From contig NZ_CAJHBI010000013.1 in assembly GCF_904846605.1 (NCBI RefSeq), positions 16,514 through 80,513 of the forward strand: a stretch of 64,000 bases of DNA, read 5' to 3'. The first letter of the stretch is position 1. Every line of letters begins with the position of its first letter. Both the position numbers and the translations under genes were made by a program. Under the pieces are notes generated by a model, which was given only the letters and a program-made list of their open reading frames with translations, was not told the DNA's origin and ran no database searches. Positions 27,961 to 36,252 of the stretch are shown here, piece after piece. This DNA is from Psychrobacter sp. 72-O-c (GTDB lineage: Bacteria > Pseudomonadota > Gammaproteobacteria > Pseudomonadales > Moraxellaceae).

Positions 27961-28479
27961 ATGCTGATTAAAGCATCCACTCCATCATCTGTATTGTTAG
28001 TTTGTTTGGGCAATATTTGCAGGTCACCAACCGCCGAGGAAATTTTTCGTCAGCAAGCTGCTATTGCAGGGCTAGCGATGAAAGTAGACTCAGCAGGTAC
28101 AGGCGATTGGCATATTGGTCATAAGCCAGACGAACGGGCGCGGCGTCATGCCAAAGCTCACGGTTATAATATCAATAAACTGGTGGCCCGCCAAGTAAGT
28201 GCAGATGACTTCCGTAACTTTGATCTGATTTTGGCAATGGATGCGCAAAACCTAGCTGACTTACAAGTACTCAAAGACAGTATCGCTGATACAAACGATA
28301 GCGCTAACATAACCACTAAGCCATTAGCAAAGTTAGCATTATTTAGCGAAGAAGACCCAACCTATGGCGGCGATGATGTCCCCGATCCCTACCAAGGTGA
28401 TGGCCAAGCTTTTGAAGAGGTCATTGAACGTATTGAATCAAGCGCCCAAGCTTGGATTGAGAGTTGGAAGACTGTATAA
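27961..28479 (+). CDS. Low-molecular-weight protein tyrosine phosphatase
   Basis: 172 residues. The P-loop CLGNICRS (Cys 15 to Ser 22) fits the CX5R(S/T) signature near the N-terminus, and the general-acid Asp is in VPDPYQGDG near residue 140. A Ser/Asp/Thr-rich insertion around residues 105-120 makes it a little longer than the usual 150-160. Family members remove phosphate from bacterial tyrosine kinases of capsule export or from small arylphosphates; no kinase or capsule gene is nearby. It precedes murB by about 110 bases on the same strand. Confidence 0.93.
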   Translation: MLIKASTPSSVLLVCLGNICRSPTAEEIFRQQAAIAGLAMKVDSAGTGDWHIGHKPDERARRHAKAHGYNINKLVARQVSADDFRNFDLILAMDAQNLADLQVLKDSIADTNDSANITTKPLAKLALFSEEDPTYGGDDVPDPYQGDGQAFEEVIERIESSAQAWIESWKTV

Positions 28480-28592
28480 GTTTGAAAGACTATATAGAAA
28501 TAAGATCTCTATATTTCTCCCACTTTTAGTCGGCGCATCCTTTATACTAAACACCGCTTAATTTGTTATTTATTCGCCAAACAGGCTACCTT

Positions 28593-29753
28593 ATGACTTC
28601 AGCTTTGCGCCCTGATCTTAGCATCCAACGTGATTTATCGCCTGACCTATCTTATGACTTATCACATAAAAAGCTGTCTGAAAAGTCGTATGATTTGTCA
28701 CATGCCAATACTATGGCGTTGGCATGTGTTGCTGATTCCGTGGTGACGTTGACGGATGAAGATCAGCTTGATCGCTTTATGGCAAATTATGCAGGAAGCA
28801 ATGAGTACAATATACCGTTATTGGTGCTGTCTGGCGGTAGTAATGTGTTATTGCCAGCGCAATTGCACGCTATCGTCTTACGACCACTAATGCGCGGTAT
28901 TGTCGTCATCAATCAAACCCAAACGTACGTCGATATTGAAGTCATGGCGGGTGAAAACTGGCACGATTTGGTCATCTATACGGTCGCTCAAGGCTGGTAT
29001 GGACTTGAAAACCTCGCTCTAATACCTGGTCTGACTGGTGCAGCACCTGTACAAAATATCGGCGCTTATGGCGTCCAGTTAGAAGATAGCTTGCAATATG
29101 TGCGTGCCTATCATTTGCCCAGCAGAACTTGGCAGCATTTATCCGCTACTGACTGCGAGTTTGGTTACCGTGATAGTCTCTTTAAACGCTCGCCAAATAC
29201 GTGGCTAATCAGTCGTGTGGGTTTTCGCCTGCATCTTGACCCCTCACAGATTTTAGCGAGCTATGGCGATGTGCAATCGGTAGCACAAGATTATGCCAAA
29301 CAACAAAATCGTACGCTGCCCATTCCAGCTGATGTGATGCAAGCGATTATCGATATTCGTACACAAAAACTACCCGACCCCAAGCAACTACCCAATTGTG
29401 GTAGTTTTTTTCAAAACCCTATCATCAGTAATGCTAAGTTTACAGCGCTACAAGAAAATTACCCTGATATCGTTGGCTACTCGATGCCTCAGTCAATGGT
29501 CAAGGTCGCCGCAGGCTGGTTAATTGAGCAAGCTGGCTTAAAAGGTGGTGGTATTGCACCGATTGTCACTCATCAACAGCAAGCGTTAGTGCTTACCAAC
29601 CATACCCCTTATCAAGCCACCCAAGACGACGTAGCACAAGCCCAGCAATACATTGCGGATTGTGTTTATAAGAAGTTTGCGATTCATTTATCTCGTGAGC
29701 CGGTTTGGGTAAATGCTGATGGCTCAATCGGACATGGCGAGCATGTGGTCTAA
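28593..29753 (+). CDS. murB: UDP-N-acetylenolpyruvoylglucosamine reductase
   Basis: MurB is the FAD/NADPH enzyme that makes UDP-MurNAc for peptidoglycan. FAD-site motifs are LVLSGGSNVLL and GLTGAAPVQNIGAYGVQLED; the Tyr/Ser catalytic part is FGYRDSLFK and CGSFFQNP, and the protein ends like the E. coli (type I) enzyme. An extra N-terminal stretch of about 35 residues before NTMALA repeats the motif DLS four or five times (e.g. SYDLSH twice), which is not part of the fold. ATG 28593 is preferred to ATG 28563, as neither has a strong ribosome-binding site but 28593 is closer to the family start. The end overlaps the next gene. Confidence 0.95.
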   Translation: MTSALRPDLSIQRDLSPDLSYDLSHKKLSEKSYDLSHANTMALACVADSVVTLTDEDQLDRFMANYAGSNEYNIPLLVLSGGSNVLLPAQLHAIVLRPLMRGIVVINQTQTYVDIEVMAGENWHDLVIYTVAQGWYGLENLALIPGLTGAAPVQNIGAYGVQLEDSLQYVRAYHLPSRTWQHLSATDCEFGYRDSLFKRSPNTWLISRVGFRLHLDPSQILASYGDVQSVAQDYAKQQNRTLPIPADVMQAIIDIRTQKLPDPKQLPNCGSFFQNPIISNAKFTALQENYPDIVGYSMPQSMVKVAAGWLIEQAGLKGGGIAPIVTHQQQALVLTNHTPYQATQDDVAQAQQYIADCVYKKFAIHLSREPVWVNADGSIGHGEHVV

Positions 29754-30513
29754 AAAGTCTTTGTCTAAACGCCTATGGCGACATTACCTGCGATCAGCTG
29801 AACGCATGGTCAAACTGTTTCGTATTATTAGCATTACCTTTGTACTCGGTTCAACGATCATTATTATAGTGCTTATCAGTTTATTTACTCCACTGTTCTC
29901 ACACGCTGTTATCTATGTATTGCAACACTTGCCTCTACCCACTATGCCAGCTGACGCGATGGGCTCACCACCAACTGCATATGTGGTTCTCGGTGGCGGC
30001 TTAACCAATGACAGCAACAATCAAATTATCCTCAATCGCTATAGCCTCAATCGCGTTCGTACTGCGGCCACAGCCTATCACGATCTACCACTACCTATCG
30101 TACTAAGTGGTGCTGAAGCGCCTTGGCTCAGGCAGTGGCTCATCGAACATGGTATTGATGGCTTAATAAGTGAAAATGCCAGTATGAATACCTGCGAAAA
30201 TGCGCGCTTTACCGCCAAACGCATTCCTCTAAATCACGTCTATCTTATTACCGATAGCTATCATATGGCTCGTGCACGGAGACAATTTGCTTTAAACGGT
30301 ATCAACAGCACCCCAATTAATGCACCTTTGCCGGTCGAACGTGATTGGGGGGAGCCGGCACAAAACTTAAGCCATTCAAGGCGCGCTGTTTACGAAATCG
30401 CAGCCTACCTGCGCGATGTTTTACGCCCGCAGTTAGACTGTCGCCGTGCCGAAGACATGACCTCTCAGCAGTTATTAACCCCAAGAGGCGTAGCGGTCAA
30501 AACCTTCGATTGA
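29743..30513 (+). CDS. DUF218 / YdcF-ElyC family protein
   Basis: One N-terminal membrane segment (about residues 20-45 from this start) is followed by a DUF218 domain: AYVVLGGGL, LPIVLSG, ENASMNTCENARF and ITDSYHMARARRQF. Family members such as E. coli ElyC/YdcF act in envelope metabolism, and following murB with an 11-base overlap supports a cell-wall link, which is inference. The frame also has ATG codons at 29713, 29719 and 29734 within murB; 29743 is the shortest overlap, and no start has a clear ribosome-binding site. About 256 residues from here. Confidence 0.82.
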   Translation: MWSKKSLSKRLWRHYLRSAERMVKLFRIISITFVLGSTIIIIVLISLFTPLFSHAVIYVLQHLPLPTMPADAMGSPPTAYVVLGGGLTNDSNNQIILNRYSLNRVRTAATAYHDLPLPIVLSGAEAPWLRQWLIEHGIDGLISENASMNTCENARFTAKRIPLNHVYLITDSYHMARARRQFALNGINSTPINAPLPVERDWGEPAQNLSHSRRAVYEIAAYLRDVLRPQLDCRRAEDMTSQQLLTPRGVAVKTFD

Positions 30514-30644
30514 AACTTATACTTTAAGCGCTTCTATAACTTGATAACTTGTCTAATCTTGCCCACGCTTTCCCATATACCAGTCATTTAATCTATCAGC
30601 AATCAGCGTATAATAGAGTAGAACCGCCAACCAAGAGGTCTATA

Positions 30645-30968
30645 ATGCTCAGCATATTTTTATTAATTCCATTGAGTTTGATGCTGTTTGTGGTTGCCAT
30701 CTGGGCGGTACGCTATGCGGTAAAATCCAACCAGTTTGAAGATTTAGACAATGCCTCGCAACGCATCATTTTAGATGATCGCCAAGAGCGCAGACAAACC
30801 ATTCAAGCTCATGATAATGCTAAAGCATCTGCTGATAACACTAAGCATGTATCTAACAATGACGATGCCAATAATCAGCAAGTGAATAGTGCAAAAGTGG
30901 ATACGACTCTTATTACTAACCGTAGTACTGATCATAATACTGACAGTGATGACAACCCAAAAATATAA
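30645..30968 (+). CDS. ccoS: cbb3-type cytochrome oxidase assembly protein CcoS
   Basis: CcoS is a small inner-membrane protein needed to insert cofactors into cbb3 oxidase. One membrane helix starts at the first residue, followed by the family signature AIWAVRYAVKSNQFEDLD and RIILDD. The frame opens at 30549, but ATG 30645 with AAGAGG 6 bases upstream gives the family N-terminus (MLSIFLLIPLSLMLF). The remaining half is a polar Asn/Asp/Thr-rich tail, making 107 residues versus the usual 50-70. It lies before a TauE/SafE-like gene, as in many cbb3 assembly clusters, yet no ccoNOP or ccoI gene is in view. Confidence 0.85.
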   Translation: MLSIFLLIPLSLMLFVVAIWAVRYAVKSNQFEDLDNASQRIILDDRQERRQTIQAHDNAKASADNTKHVSNNDDANNQQVNSAKVDTTLITNRSTDHNTDSDDNPKI

Positions 30969-31083
30969 TCATTACCAACACTTCCTATCTGTGGTCAACT
31001 GCATTATCGGTCACTATTAATAAGTTACGAACAATAAGACAAACCCGTTTTCGACCCGCCACTTATTTTATGAGACGCTCACT

Positions 31084-31983
31084 ATGACCACCGCTTTATT
31101 AGTCGCAGCATTATTGATGGGTTTTTTTGGCTCACCGCATTGTTTGGGTATGTGTGGCGGTCTTGTGACGGCATTTGGACTATCTATGAAGGATGTCAGT
31201 CCAGCTAAGCGCCGTGCTCTAGTTGCCACCTATCATCTGGGACGTCTAACCAGTTACGCACTCTTAGGCTTAGTCGCAGGACTTATTGGTACCACTGTGT
31301 TAGAGCCATTAATGAAGGGTAACAGTACGCCACGTATTTTACTGGGCTTAGTACTGGTTTTTGTTGGCGTAACCATGCTTGGCGCACCATTTTTGACCAA
31401 GCTTGAGCGTTTTGGTATGCGCTTTTGGCAGTACCTTAGCCCACTTCGTCAAAAAGTATTCCCACTAACCACTTTCCCACGTGCACTAACTGCTGGTCTA
31501 CTTTGGGGCTTTTTGCCTTGTGGCTTGGTCTACGGTGCCCTACTTATCGCAATAGTCGCCCACAATCCGTTGAGCGGTGCAGCATTGATGTTCGTCTTTG
31601 GCTTAGGCACAGTGCCAATGTTGGTTGCCACGCACGAAACCGTTGGCTGGTTACGCGATAAGATTGGACGTTTTCGCCTAAGACAGCTGAATGGCGCTAT
31701 TATGGTGGCATCCGGTCTGGCGGTTATGGTTGTACCCATGGTAATGGCTAACATGCACAGTGGCCATGGCGGTAGCGATGCACAGATGGATCACGACAGC
31801 CATTCTGCTATGATGTCTGAGCCGGAAATGTCTGAAGCAACCATGGCCGATATGAGTCAAATGAATCATGACATGATGCCCAATACGGATAACACTACGG
31901 ATCTTAGTATGCACGACATGAGTGCTATGCCGAATACTACGCCAAGTGATATGCCAAGCGAACATAACATGGACAATAATTGA
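31084..31983 (+). CDS. Sulfite exporter TauE/SafE-like (DsbD_2-type) membrane protein with Met/His-rich tail
   Basis: About six membrane segments span residues 1-220; the first contains GSPHCLGMCGG, and a second Cys lies in GFLPCGLVYG, typical of this family, which accompanies cbb3 oxidase assembly genes. The last 79 residues (221-299) are hydrophilic and by my count contain 16 Met and 7 His with many Asp, in short repeats such as HDM and MSQMNHDMM. Such tails bind copper(I) or other metals in known copper proteins. With ccoS just upstream, a role in copper supply to the oxidase is a reasonable inference, not proven. A strong terminator follows. Confidence 0.82.
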   Translation: MTTALLVAALLMGFFGSPHCLGMCGGLVTAFGLSMKDVSPAKRRALVATYHLGRLTSYALLGLVAGLIGTTVLEPLMKGNSTPRILLGLVLVFVGVTMLGAPFLTKLERFGMRFWQYLSPLRQKVFPLTTFPRALTAGLLWGFLPCGLVYGALLIAIVAHNPLSGAALMFVFGLGTVPMLVATHETVGWLRDKIGRFRLRQLNGAIMVASGLAVMVVPMVMANMHSGHGGSDAQMDHDSHSAMMSEPEMSEATMADMSQMNHDMMPNTDNTTDLSMHDMSAMPNTTPSDMPSEHNMDNN

Positions 31984-32066
31984 TCCGCTTCTATAGAGCA
32001 TGCTCAGTGATATGATAAAAAGATGTCACAACTCAGCATAAGAAAATCTCATTAGCAACCTCCATA

Positions 32067-32108
32067 AAAAACCCTTAACGTCACAATTGGCGTTAAGGGT
32101 TTTATTTT
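32067..32108. terminator. Bidirectional terminator between TauE-like gene and helicase gene
   Basis: AAAACCCTTAACG pairs with CGTTAAGGGTTTT around an approximately 10-base loop. A/T runs on both sides fit the convergent genes it separates. Confidence 0.88.
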
Positions 32109-32160
32109 GAACATGATGCTTGGTTTATAATGGTGCTTTACAGCTAGTACTTTACAACAG

Positions 32161-33315
32161 TTACTGTTGCCACTGCTCAAGGGTAAACTTAGTATCTAAA
32201 TGCTTCTCTAACGCCGGTATATTAAAAGCATCGTCCTCACTGACGAAGCTAATACTGATTCCTGTTTGTCCGGCGCGGCCTGTACGACCAATGCGATGAA
32301 CATAATCATCCGGTTGATCGGGCAAAGTATAATTGACCACATGACTGATATCATCAACATGTATCCCGCGCCCTGCCACATCCGTCGCTACCAAAATAGA
32401 AGCGTGACCATCTTTAAAACGCTGTAAATATTTTTCACGTTTTTGCTGAATCACATCACCGGATAGCATGACAATTTTGTGTGCTTGGCGTAGCTTATGA
32501 TAGAGACGCTTTACCTGATCTTTACGATTGGCAAAGACAATCACTTTTTCCACTGCCGTATCGGTAAGAATACGCTGTAGCGCTTCTAACTTCTGATCTT
32601 CTGTGAGTAAATAAAAGTGCTGATCAACCAGCTCGCTGGTTTTATGCTCCGGCTCAATTTCAACAAACTGCGGCTCATGCAGCCAGCGATAGGCCAAGTT
32701 CATCACATCTTGGTTAAATGTGGCAGAAAACAATAAACTTTGACGATCCGTATTGGGTGGCATCCGGCCTACTAAACGTTTAATATCTGGTATAAAACCC
32801 ATATCCAGCATGCGATCAGCTTCGTCTAATACCAGCACTTCCACACGATCTAGATGAACCATGCCTTTATTCATCAAATCAATCAGACGACCAGGCGTTG
32901 CAACCAAAATATCGACATATTGACGGTCAAGCTCATGCTGCTGAGTTTCGTAATTGGTTCCACCCATGATACAGACGCTATGTAGCGAGGTATATTTGGT
33001 CAGCATAATACAATCGTCGAATATTTGCTGAGCAAGTTCGCGTGTTGGCGCCATGATAACTGCGCGCGGTTCACCTAAATAGCGCTCTTCATTACTAGCA
33101 AAAGGACGGTTGAGCAAAGCTTCCATAATGGTGAGCAAAAAAGTCGCCGTTTTTCCGGTACCCGTTTGCGCCTGACCGATAGCATCTTGATGTGCCAAGG
33201 TATGCGGTAATATCTGCGCTTGAATGGGAGTTAGCTCGGTAAAGCCTAAATCACTCACCGCACGTAGAGTGGGCGCTGAAAGTGGCAAATCAGTAAATGT
33301 CGTGAAATTACTCAA
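32161..33315 (-). CDS. rhlB: DEAD-box RNA helicase, RhlB-like
   Basis: 384 residues with all DEAD-box motifs: Q motif (LTPIQAQILP), AQTGTGKT, PTRELAQQ, DEADRMLDMG, SAT, and HRIGRTGRAG at the C-terminal side. The C-terminal tail is short, so it is a minimal helicase. The stretch RAVIMAPTRELA and the length resemble RhlB, the RNA-unwinding partner of RNase E, but other DEAD-box paralogues cannot be excluded from sequence alone. It lies downstream of a cold-shock gene on the same strand, separated by a long hairpin terminator; both proteins handle structured RNA, important in the cold. Confidence 0.85.
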   Translation of the reverse strand: MSNFTTFTDLPLSAPTLRAVSDLGFTELTPIQAQILPHTLAHQDAIGQAQTGTGKTATFLLTIMEALLNRPFASNEERYLGEPRAVIMAPTRELAQQIFDDCIMLTKYTSLHSVCIMGGTNYETQQHELDRQYVDILVATPGRLIDLMNKGMVHLDRVEVLVLDEADRMLDMGFIPDIKRLVGRMPPNTDRQSLLFSATFNQDVMNLAYRWLHEPQFVEIEPEHKTSELVDQHFYLLTEDQKLEALQRILTDTAVEKVIVFANRKDQVKRLYHKLRQAHKIVMLSGDVIQQKREKYLQRFKDGHASILVATDVAGRGIHVDDISHVVNYTLPDQPDDYVHRIGRTGRAGQTGISISFVSEDDAFNIPALEKHLDTKFTLEQWQQ

Positions 33316-33436
33316 AAAATTATCCTTTTATATTAACCGCTTATATATTAACTAGTGATAGGCTCACGGTAAGCCTTAGCGTAGACTGTATCTAAATATC
33401 AATGACCATAACCATGCCAAACTAAAAAGCATAAAA

Positions 33437-33514
33437 AAGCCAAGCCTAACATCTATCCCTTACCGAATACGCTGCGATAAACTCAACATCGGTAAGATAA
33501 GACGGGCTTGACTT
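33437..33514 (-). terminator. Long composite hairpin terminator of the cold-shock gene
   Basis: On the minus strand AAGTCAAGCC (33514-33505) pairs with GGCTTGGCTT (33446-33437), followed by a T-run. An inner stem, TTACCGA with TCGGTAA, sits inside, so the RNA should fold as one long arm. Confidence 0.7.
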
Positions 33515-33574
33515 AGGAGTATATCAGTAGTCTGCGCTGACATTATAGATAAACTGCGCTAATGTCAGTCTTGA

Positions 33575-33790
33575 TCACTCTTCTACTTTTCTCACTTCTT
33601 CAGCTTGGAGACCTTTATCGCCTTCTACCACACTGAACTCGACTTTTTCACCATCTTTTAGAGAACGATAACCATCACCTTGGATGGCACGAAAATGAAC
33701 GAAAATGTCTTCTCCGCTATCACGTTGAATGAAACCAAAGCCTTTTGAGTCGTTAAACCACTTAACGATACCATGCTCACGATCTGACAT
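33575..33790 (-). CDS. Cold-shock protein (CspA family)
   Basis: A 71-residue single-stranded RNA/DNA-binding OB fold that prevents RNA secondary structure in the cold. RNP1 is KGFGFIQ and RNP2 is DIFVHF; the start is [17 protein letters not shown]. It belongs to the short CspA/CapB type. ATG 33790 has AGGAAG 8 bases upstream. The leader contains a 14-bp palindrome (33884-33897) in the promoter area. Which csp paralogue it is cannot be told from one copy. Confidence 0.95.
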   Translation of the reverse strand: MSDREHGIVKWFNDSKGFGFIQRDSGEDIFVHFRAIQGDGYRSLKDGEKVEFSVVEGDKGLQAEEVRKVEE

Positions 33791-33883
33791 AACATTACTT
33801 CCTAAAAAGTTCGCTTAGCCCCAAATTCCTTTGCAACATTGCATATAAACGGGTACTAAAATTATGAAATCAGTAACAAAATT

Positions 33884-33897
33884 GCAATAATTATTGC
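33884..33897. promoter_or_regulatory. Perfect 14-bp palindrome upstream of the cold-shock gene
   Basis: GCAATAATTATTGC is a perfect inverted repeat about 95 bases upstream of the csp start codon, in the divergent gap with aroQ. It could be an operator or may only reflect A+T richness. Confidence 0.3.
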
Positions 33898-34121
33898 TTA
33901 TAAAATATCATAGCACGGGTTTTTAGTAACATAAAGACTTTTAACACGATTTTTGAGGTCTAAGTCAGTTTTTGATGTAATTTTTTTATAACCTAGCTAG
34001 CAAGCTGTTATGATAAAGGGCTAAGGTTAAATCTATTCAGTTTATCCTTTCTAATATGAACATCTTTTATGTATTAGTAATTGATGAGTACCAATACCAC
34101 TTCAAGTTTGTAGAGACCATT

Positions 34122-34658
34122 ATGAGCACCTCCCCTCAGTCAACGATGCCAGCAAACCTCTCTAATCCAAAAGCAACCCAAGCCCTTACCCATAAACTGT
34201 TACTTGTTAATGGGGTAAATCTTAATTTACTAGGCAAGCGTGAGCCTGAAATTTATGGTCATACTACCCTTGCTGATATTGAAACCCGCCTAATAAAACG
34301 TGCCGCGCAATATGGTGTTGAGCTGGTTTGTATTCAATCAAACCATGAAGGTAATCTTGTTGACGACATTCAGCATTACGGATTACTAGCAGAGCCAGCC
34401 GCGCAAGTAGATGCGGTTATTATTAACCCTGCGGCTTTCACTCATACGTCGGTTGCGCTACGCGATGCCTTATTGGCGACCCAAAAGCCATTTATCGAAG
34501 TGCATCTATCCAACGTCCATACGCGGGAATCCTTCCGGCAACATTCTTATTTAAGTGATGTGGCAGTCGGTGTTGTCTGTGGTTTGGGGCATTTAGGCTA
34601 TCAGATGGCGTTGGATTATTGGCTGGTCGATACTTATCTTATAAATTTAGATGGCTAA
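34122..34658 (+). CDS. aroQ: 3-dehydroquinate dehydratase, type II
   Basis: AroQ is the dodecameric dehydratase of the shikimate pathway. Catalytic-site motifs are [48 protein letters not shown] and [17 protein letters not shown]. The frame is open from 34056, but ATG 34122 (MSTSPQ) is nearer the family start and still leaves about 28 residues before the conserved part; total 178 residues against the usual 145-150. Its stop overlaps the start of a possible small gene (34651). The common partners accB and accC do not follow here. Confidence 0.93.
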   Translation: MSTSPQSTMPANLSNPKATQALTHKLLLVNGVNLNLLGKREPEIYGHTTLADIETRLIKRAAQYGVELVCIQSNHEGNLVDDIQHYGLLAEPAAQVDAVIINPAAFTHTSVALRDALLATQKPFIEVHLSNVHTRESFRQHSYLSDVAVGVVCGLGHLGYQMALDYWLVDTYLINLDG

Positions 34659-34830
34659 TTTTCTTGCACTTATTTTTGCTGCACTAATATTTGCATCATT
34701 TAGTACAGTAACTAAAGCAAACTGGTTAAGTAGTGACAGCTTGATTAAAATAAGACTTAATGAAAACATAGATTTTATATTTAGCGCTTATATTGGTAAT
34801 AAAGTAGCGCTTATAAACAAACAGTCATAG
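34651..34830 (+). CDS. Possible 59-residue secreted small protein overlapping aroQ
   Basis: ATG 34651 lies within the last codons of aroQ (overlap of 8 bases) and the frame runs 59 residues to TAG. The first 23 residues are a hydrophobic stretch ending STVTKA, a plausible signal peptide; the mature part would have about 36 residues, with [16 protein letters not shown] in it. No ribosome-binding site other than coupling to aroQ is seen, and no family was recognised. It may be a chance frame; the signal-peptide-like start and the overlap are the only support. Confidence 0.3.
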   Translation: MANFLALIFAALIFASFSTVTKANWLSSDSLIKIRLNENIDFIFSAYIGNKVALINKQS

Positions 34831-34892
34831 CAGCAAAACAGCTCAATAATTGAGAATATGACTTAATGAATAATTTAATAATGGTGATATGA

Positions 34893-36203
34893 ATGGCAAA
34901 ATCGTCCGGAAAACGCTTTATGAAACTTGCTGGCATGACTGCAAGTATTGCGGGCAAGGCGGCAAAAAACTCATTAAAGCACCTCTCTAGTGACGAAGAA
35001 AAACGCCTGCAAGCACGCTCAGAATTAATGCAAGATGTGGGTATCCAGATAGCCGAAACACTTGGGGAGATGAAAGGTGCGGTGATGAAAGTGGGCCAAA
35101 TTGCCTCACAATATAAAGATGTATTCCCGCCTGAAGTTGCAACTGCTTTGGAGAAGCTACAAAAAGATGCGCCGCCTATGCCTTATTCGCAGATACGTTC
35201 GCAAATCGAGCGCGAGCTCAAAGCCCCCGTTGACCAGCTGTTTACTGAGTTTGAGGAAACGCCATTTGCCGCCGCCTCTATCGGCCAAGTTCACAAGGCT
35301 ACGCTACCTTCTGGAGAAAAGGTAGTCGTTAAAGTACAGTATCCCGATGTCGATGAAAACTGTGATAGTGACCTTAAACAGGTACGCATGGCGCTCAAAA
35401 TCGCGGGCGTTCTAAATATGAATCGTGAGCTACAAGATCAGCTGTTTAACGAGATTCGCCAAAGCTTACATGACGAGCTGGACTATACGAAAGAGGCGCA
35501 TAATTTACGAGTGTTTGGCGCTTTTCACGCCGATGACGAAGGCCTTATTATCCCAAAGGTAATCAGTAGCCATTCCTCTAAACGGGTTTTAACCTTAACC
35601 GAAGAGATGGGTGAAACGCTGACGGTAGCCGCAACTTGGGATAATGCTATTAAGCAGAAAATCGCAGAACGTTTGTTTCATTTTAGCGCCGGACAGCTTT
35701 TTGGCTTATATCGGATGCACTGTGACCCGCATCCAGGTAACTTCGCCTTTCGTGCCGATGGCAGTGTAGTCGCTTATGATTTTGGCGGCGTTCGCAGCTA
35801 TAGTGACAGTGAAGTTAAGTTATTTCGCCGTTTTGCGCAACACGCGATAAAAGGTGATGTGACGGCTCTGGAGCAAGACTTAGTCGCTCTTGAGGTACGC
35901 CGAGATGATAAGACAGATATTCCAGGCGAGTTTTACCAAAAGTGGCTAGCGATTGGTCTCAAACCTCTGTCCATTATGCCCTATCAAGAAGGTGCTTTTG
36001 ATTTTGCTGGCAGCCAAGTACATCACGAAGCCATCACCCAAATGCGGACATCCTTAAAGTATTTTGGTCAGTTTCAACCATCAGCTACTACAATGATGCT
36101 AGATCGCACGGTATCGGGTCAGTATTGGAACTTAGTCAACCTAGGCGTCGAGATTGATTTGTCACCTTTAGTTGCTGGCTACATAGAAACGCCTGCACAC
36201 TAA
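34893..36203 (+). CDS. ABC1 / UbiB family atypical kinase-like protein
   Basis: 436 residues of the UbiB/AarF/ADCK family, whose members support ubiquinone synthesis or lipid homeostasis. The defining KxGQ motif is K66-V-G-Q69, followed by the Ala-rich nucleotide loop AAASIGQVHKA, the ion-pair Lys in VVKVQYPDV, a catalytic-like HCDPHPGNF and the metal-binding YDFGG. The N-terminal 25 residues are short and basic. It differs from true UbiB in lacking C-terminal membrane helices; its partner genes ubiE and ubiJ are absent here. ATG 34893 has only a weak ribosome-binding site. Confidence 0.88.
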   Translation: MAKSSGKRFMKLAGMTASIAGKAAKNSLKHLSSDEEKRLQARSELMQDVGIQIAETLGEMKGAVMKVGQIASQYKDVFPPEVATALEKLQKDAPPMPYSQIRSQIERELKAPVDQLFTEFEETPFAAASIGQVHKATLPSGEKVVVKVQYPDVDENCDSDLKQVRMALKIAGVLNMNRELQDQLFNEIRQSLHDELDYTKEAHNLRVFGAFHADDEGLIIPKVISSHSSKRVLTLTEEMGETLTVAATWDNAIKQKIAERLFHFSAGQLFGLYRMHCDPHPGNFAFRADGSVVAYDFGGVRSYSDSEVKLFRRFAQHAIKGDVTALEQDLVALEVRRDDKTDIPGEFYQKWLAIGLKPLSIMPYQEGAFDFAGSQVHHEAITQMRTSLKYFGQFQPSATTMMLDRTVSGQYWNLVNLGVEIDLSPLVAGYIETPAH

Positions 36204-36252
36204 TAATCGTAGTTGATTATCAAAACCCTTACGAATGTAGAATAGCCAGTTA

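Noticed and set aside
31678..32001. His-rich 107-residue frame antisense to the Met/His-rich tail
   Set aside because: The His content is simply the complement of the ATG codons in the real gene's tail.
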